A stretch of DNA of 64,000 bases from an uncultured delta proteobacterium. GTDB taxonomy: Bacteria; Desulfobacterota; Desulfovibrionia; Desulfovibrionales; Desulfovibrionaceae. The translations under genes were made by a program, and so were the position numbers. Below are positions 61,031-64,000 of this stretch, piece after piece (positions within the stretch are counted from its first letter, which is position 1; the number at the start of each line of letters is the position of its first letter). The stretch spans positions 2,349,625 through 2,413,624 of the forward strand of contig LT599018.1 in assembly GCA_900079685.1 (NCBI GenBank), read 5' to 3'. The notes under the pieces are model-generated. The model was not told the DNA's origin, searched no databases, and was given only the letters and a program-made list of their open reading frames with translations.

Positions 61031-61323
61031 AGCGACTCTTTGGCAAAGTACGCCGCCGCTTTTTTTAGAATGTCGCGCTCCATACGCAGCAGGGCGTTTT
61101 CTTTCTTCAACCGCGCCAACTCCGCATCCTGCTCACTCACGCCCGGCTTCAAGGCGAACTCGTGCTTGTCCAGTCGGTACTGCGTAACCCAATTCGCTAA
61201 AGTTTTCATAGGAACAGACAACCTTCGCGCTGTTTCCGTTACGCCGAAGCCATCCTCAACCGCCATGGTGACGGCTTGCTGCCTCAATTCCTGTGAATAA
61301 CGTCCTCGTGGTGTTTTCGTCAT
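61027..61323 (-). CDS. IS3-family transposase OrfA
   Basis: A 98-aa helix-turn-helix protein (YSQELRQQAVTMAVEDG; TETARRLSVPMKTLANWV) with a C-terminal leucine-zipper-like helix (ELARLKKENALLRMERDILKK). OrfA binds the IS ends and regulates transposition. The frame contains AAAAAAAG near its end, allowing a -1 shift into orfB. Confidence 0.93.
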   Translation of the reverse strand: MTKTPRGRYSQELRQQAVTMAVEDGFGVTETARRLSVPMKTLANWVTQYRLDKHEFALKPGVSEQDAELARLKKENALLRMERDILKKAAAYFAKESL

Positions 61324-62067
61324 AGAACCTCCTCATATGGATATGAACTATGGCGTCCGTTTTTTCCAGCCTACCTCAAATATCGCGTAATCCAGATTGG
61401 TTTCTACTCCCGCTTTCTGCGCGGCGGCGACGAGAGCTTTATTATGTTCTGTTACTTCCCGTCGGATGGCGAGGCGGCGCTCATCCTCCGAAAGCGCGGC
61501 AAAATCCGGCTGCTCCTGCAATTCCTGTTTTCTGGTTTGCATAGCGAAATAAGTCTGGCCGTTGGCGATGACCGGCTTTGAAGGGTCGCCATTTTGCACG
61601 ATCAAGTAACAGGCATAACGAGAAAGTATGTAGTCATCTACTTCCCGTTGGGCGCCTGAACCGATTTGAACCATATTGTTCATTAGGACAAAATGGTTTC
61701 CCGGTTGCTGCCCCGAATTTTTGCAGGCTTCAATCGCTTTTTCGATAACCCGTTCAAAGGCCCGCCATGATTGATACTCCAAAATCGACCCTAACTCACG
61801 GGCATACCAAAACTCGTTCCCATCTGCATCCTGATGGCGAATGCTTTTGAATGTCTGATGGTGGTGCTTTTCAATTTCGGTCATAGCTTTGCCCTTCCTC
61901 TTTGGTGCAATACCATCCGCTAAGGCACGGGGCAAGGCCCAATGCCTTTGTTGCTGACTTGCTGCAGGTGGACGTATTTCCAATCTCAGGATTGGAAATG
62001 AGGTTGGAAGTTTTGAGAGCGAAAGAAAAGGACTTGCGACAAAAAAAACGCAACCCCTTGATTTTTA

Positions 62068-62120
62068 TGGTGGGCGGTGAGGGGCTCGAACCTGTGACTC
62101 TCGGCTTACAAGGCAAGGGT
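62068..62120 (-). other. tRNA-like 3' fragment, possible old attachment scar
   Basis: On the minus strand the sequence runs from an anticodon-arm-like CTTGCCTTGTAAG through a T-loop-like GGTTCGAGCC to a CCGCCC-ACCA end. It resembles the 3' half of a tRNA-Thr(UGU) gene, but the T stem is mismatched and no 5' half is present. Probably a decayed or duplicated tRNA end left by an integrative element. Confidence 0.4.
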
Positions 62121-62187
62121 AGCACACCTGGCGGACAAAGCTTTACAGCGGCGGCGGCAGTGGTGGGCGACCTGTTCCAGGACGTAA

Positions 62188-62334
62188 GCGCGCGCCTTCT
62201 CCACCACTCCGGAACTGTGGCTGAACATGCAGCAGGGTTACGATCTGTGGGTTGCCGAGAATGAGCACACCGACTGGCAGAAGGTGGAACCGGTCTATGT
62301 ACCGGAATCCATGACGGAACAAGCGCAAGCGTAA
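62188..62334 (+). pseudogene. HigA-type antitoxin C-terminal remnant
   Basis: A 48-codon frame without a start. RAFSTTPELWLNMQQGYDLW is the diagnostic end of the HigA/VapI helix-turn-helix antitoxins, followed by VAENEHTDWQKVEPV and a short tail. The upstream helix-turn-helix and the HigB toxin are missing; a stop codon lies just before this segment. Confidence 0.65.
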
Positions 62335-62368
62335 ATTACGAATTTCCCGCCTCTAGCTGTGGTCCGCT

Positions 62369-64000
62369 CTACCACGGTATGGCATATGGTCCGTGTGCTT
62401 CTGCAACCGCTTTCGGACGACACCTGAAATGTTCGGCGTTAATCCGATACTTTTCCATTTTCCGGTACAAGGTCCGTAAACTGACGCCGATGCAGCGGGC
62501 TGTGGCCGTCATGTTGCCGTTGCATTTTTCCAGGCCTGCCAGGATGACCTGCTTTTCGCTGTCCTGGACCGTCAACTCCGGATCGGAAACGGCCTGCGGC
62601 GCTTCCTGCGGAGGAACGACAAATCCGCTGGCCGCAATGAAAGGCGGAAGATGCTCAGGTTCTATGACCAGGGAATCGGTTATATTGACCGCCCGTTCAA
62701 TAACGTTCTCAAGCTCGCGAATATTGCCCGGCCAGTGGTAAGCGAGAAGAAATTCCGCCGCCCGGGGGCTGATGCCGTATTCCCTGCCTTTGCGACCGTA
62801 TTTGCGGAGAAAAAAGCAGGCCAGCGCCAGTAAATCTTCCTTTCGTTCCCTGAGCGGCGGCAAAGATATGGTGAAGACGTTGAGACGGTAATATAAATCC
62901 TCACGGAACGTCTTGTCGCATATCGCATCCTGGAGTTTTTTGTTCGTGGCCGCGATGATCCGGACATTGACCGTTTTGGGAAATTTCGCCCCGATGCGAT
63001 GAACCTGCTTGGTTTCCAGCACGCGCAGCAGAGTAACCTGCACATCCAGCGGCATATCTCCGATTTCATCAAGAAAGATAGTCCCGCCGTCAGCCAGTTC
63101 AAACTTGCCGACCTGACCCTCCCGGCTGGCTCCGGTAAATGCCCCTTTCTCGTAGCCGAAAAGTTCGCTTTCAATGAGCCCTTTCGGCAGGGCGCCGCAG
63201 TTAATGGCCACAAAAGGGCCGGCGCTGTAGTCACTCGCCGCGTGGATGGATTGGGCGATCAATTCTTTCCCTGTTCCGCTCTCTCCGAGAATGAGCACGT
63301 TGCCCCCGCTCCGGGCGATGCGCCGCGCGTCTTTGACCATATCCCGGGTTTTGGCGCAGTCCCCCACAATGTCGTCAAAGGTAAACGTCGCCCGGTAACC
63401 GCTCATCTTGTTGGTCAGCCGCGTAACGGCCTGGGGTTCTTCCAGGTGGACCACGGTGGAGATATGCTTGCCCGCCCCGTCATTGATGAGGCTGGTGGAA
63501 AGCAGCAGCCGGACGGGTTCCGTGGAGTTTTTAAAAATGACGTTGACCGGAAAGTGTTCCAGCGGTTCATCCAAAATCTTTTTGGTGGCATGGCGCGGGT
63601 CATCCGGAAACAACATCAGCATGTACACGTTCTGCCCGAGGACTTCCTGCCCCGGCAGCCCCATCAGTCGCAGGGCCTTGGAGTTCACCTGGATGACGTT
63701 GTTGGAGTTGTCCAAAAGGAGGATGCTGGCGGACAGGGCTTCGATAATATGGTTGCGCTGCCTGCTGGTATGGGAAAGCTCCTGGAAGGTTTGGAGCCTT
63801 TTCAGCTCTTTTGATATCCCGTCGGCGGCGGCCATGACCATGCCCAGCGTCTGCCGGTTGAGGATGTCATACTCGTGGCCTGAAATATTCAGGCAGCCGA
63901 GAAACGTATTGTCATAATCGAAAACAGGGGCCGCGCAGCAGGAAAAATCCTTGTGCGGCAGAACGTAATGTTCCTGACCATACACAATGGCCGCCGTTTG
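62369..64000 (-). CDS. Sigma-54-dependent transcriptional activator (AcoR-like), 5' end outside the window
   Basis: A bacterial enhancer-binding protein, at least 543 aa; the frame is open to the window edge, so the N terminus is missing. The visible part begins with the end of a GAF domain ([23 protein letters not shown]), then a PAS domain ([22 protein letters not shown]). The AAA+ domain has Walker A GESGTGKE, the sigma-54-contacting GAFTGA loop, Walker [11 protein letters not shown] and the [15 protein letters not shown] sensor region. A Fis-type helix-turn-helix closes it ([24 protein letters not shown]). The layout is that of AcoR-like activators. The target is unknown. Confidence 0.93.
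   Translation of the reverse strand, partial: QTAAIVYGQEHYVLPHKDFSCCAAPVFDYDNTFLGCLNISGHEYDILNRQTLGMVMAAADGISKELKRLQTFQELSHTSRQRNHIIEALSASILLLDNSNNVIQVNSKALRLMGLPGQEVLGQNVYMLMLFPDDPRHATKKILDEPLEHFPVNVIFKNSTEPVRLLLSTSLINDGAGKHISTVVHLEEPQAVTRLTNKMSGYRATFTFDDIVGDCAKTRDMVKDARRIARSGGNVLILGESGTGKELIAQSIHAASDYSAGPFVAINCGALPKGLIESELFGYEKGAFTGASREGQVGKFELADGGTIFLDEIGDMPLDVQVTLLRVLETKQVHRIGAKFPKTVNVRIIAATNKKLQDAICDKTFREDLYYRLNVFTISLPPLRERKEDLLALACFFLRKYGRKGREYGISPRAAEFLLAYHWPGNIRELENVIERAVNITDSLVIEPEHLPPFIAASGFVVPPQEAPQAVSDPELTVQDSEKQVILAGLEKCNGNMTATARCIGVSLRTLYRKMEKYRINAEHFRCRPKAVAEAHGPYAIPW

Larger units (their letters stand above)
60119..61378 (-). mobile_element. IS3-family insertion sequence (1260 bp)
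   Basis: Imperfect terminal inverted repeats of about 29 bp begin TGAGGTAGG at both ends (60119 and, inverted, 61378); about 21 of 29 positions match. A 3-bp target duplication AAT flanks it (60116-60118 and 61379-61381). It encodes OrfA and OrfB on the minus strand. All features suit an intact, recently inserted IS3-type element. Confidence 0.93.
59765..61884 (-). pseudogene. dinD: dinD interrupted by an IS3-family element
   Basis: DNA-damage-inducible protein D in two pieces on the minus strand. The N-terminal piece (61884 down to 61379) begins MTEIEKHHHQTFKSIRH and reaches LDYAIF; the C-terminal piece (60118 down to 59765) continues QDHGYKGLYGGMGAK and ends with GSTELAANLFRATQ...LGGTMPENLPTPE, the typical DinD end. 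Removing the IS and one AAT copy rejoins the frame exactly. A further one-base deletion near 60070 (GCAAAGACATT, expected GCAAAAGACATT) shifts the frame before ARKSLKKSQKILDH. The gene is therefore broken twice. DinD inhibits RecA filament functions in E. coli. Confidence 0.88.

Overview
The window looks like the chromosome of a motile, Gram-negative, anaerobic sulfate-reducer-type deltaproteobacterium, most likely of the Desulfovibrionaceae. The evidence is a high-GC backbone, a rubrerythrin the size of the Desulfovibrio enzyme, a fused FAD/iron-sulfur D-lactate/glycolate-type dehydrogenase, a Kdo transferase (so LPS is made), chemotaxis and flagellin genes, and sigma-54- and sigma-28-type promoters. 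The genus is an inference; there is no rRNA in the window.

Region by region. 0.1-31 kb is ordinary core chromosome: a chemoreceptor, a fused spermidine-synthase-like protein with topA, an M48 lipoprotein protease, a sigma-54-driven lysozyme-like protein, an SDR, rubrerythrin, the FAD/Fe-S dehydrogenase, a helicase that appears to be a MrfA-MrfB fusion, an MltD-type LysM transglycosylase, a TrmH-family methyltransferase, rarD, mnmA, a UPF0597 protein, an HD protein overlapping ddl, waaA, an L,D-transpeptidase, a thioesterase, a VKOR-thioredoxin protein, a YgjP-like protease and tRNA-Leu(UAG). 30.7-36.4 kb holds a RelBE-type toxin-antitoxin pair, a small protein with a FliM-like motif, flagellin with a sigma-28 promoter, a cupin and several orphan or damaged ORFs. 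36.5-44.2 kb is an integrative element lying between a 14-bp copy of the tRNA-Asp 3' end and the intact tRNA-Asp gene. It has a P4-type integrase, an AlpA-like regulator, a replication-initiator-like protein, an XRE regulator, a ParD antitoxin with a broken ParE, two lipoprotein-like genes and an AT-rich cargo gene. 44.2-48.1 kb has tandem tRNA-Asp genes, a palindromic element, small proteins, a PAS protein and the azlCD exporter with a divergent LysR regulator.

48.2-59.6 kb is the most distinctive region. Two paralogous surface proteins (870 and 1591 aa) share an N-terminal module with a LapG-type TAAG motif at exactly the same residue, a shared second domain, and a shared C-terminal type I secretion-like end. 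Even their terminator hairpins are alike. They flank a hybrid sensor kinase with two periplasmic solute-binding domains. I read this as a duplicated, LapA-like retractable-adhesin locus next to a sensory kinase. The secretion machinery and the LapD/LapG partners are not in the window.

59.7-62.4 kb is a decayed region: dinD interrupted by an IS3-family element with a 3-bp target duplication, a tRNA-like 3' fragment and a HigA remnant. The window ends inside a sigma-54 activator with GAF, PAS, AAA+ and Fis-type domains.

Long inverted repeats (8.9, 10.0, 13.6-14.0, 28.1 and 44.5 kb) punctuate the intergenic spaces and may be genome-wide repeat families.
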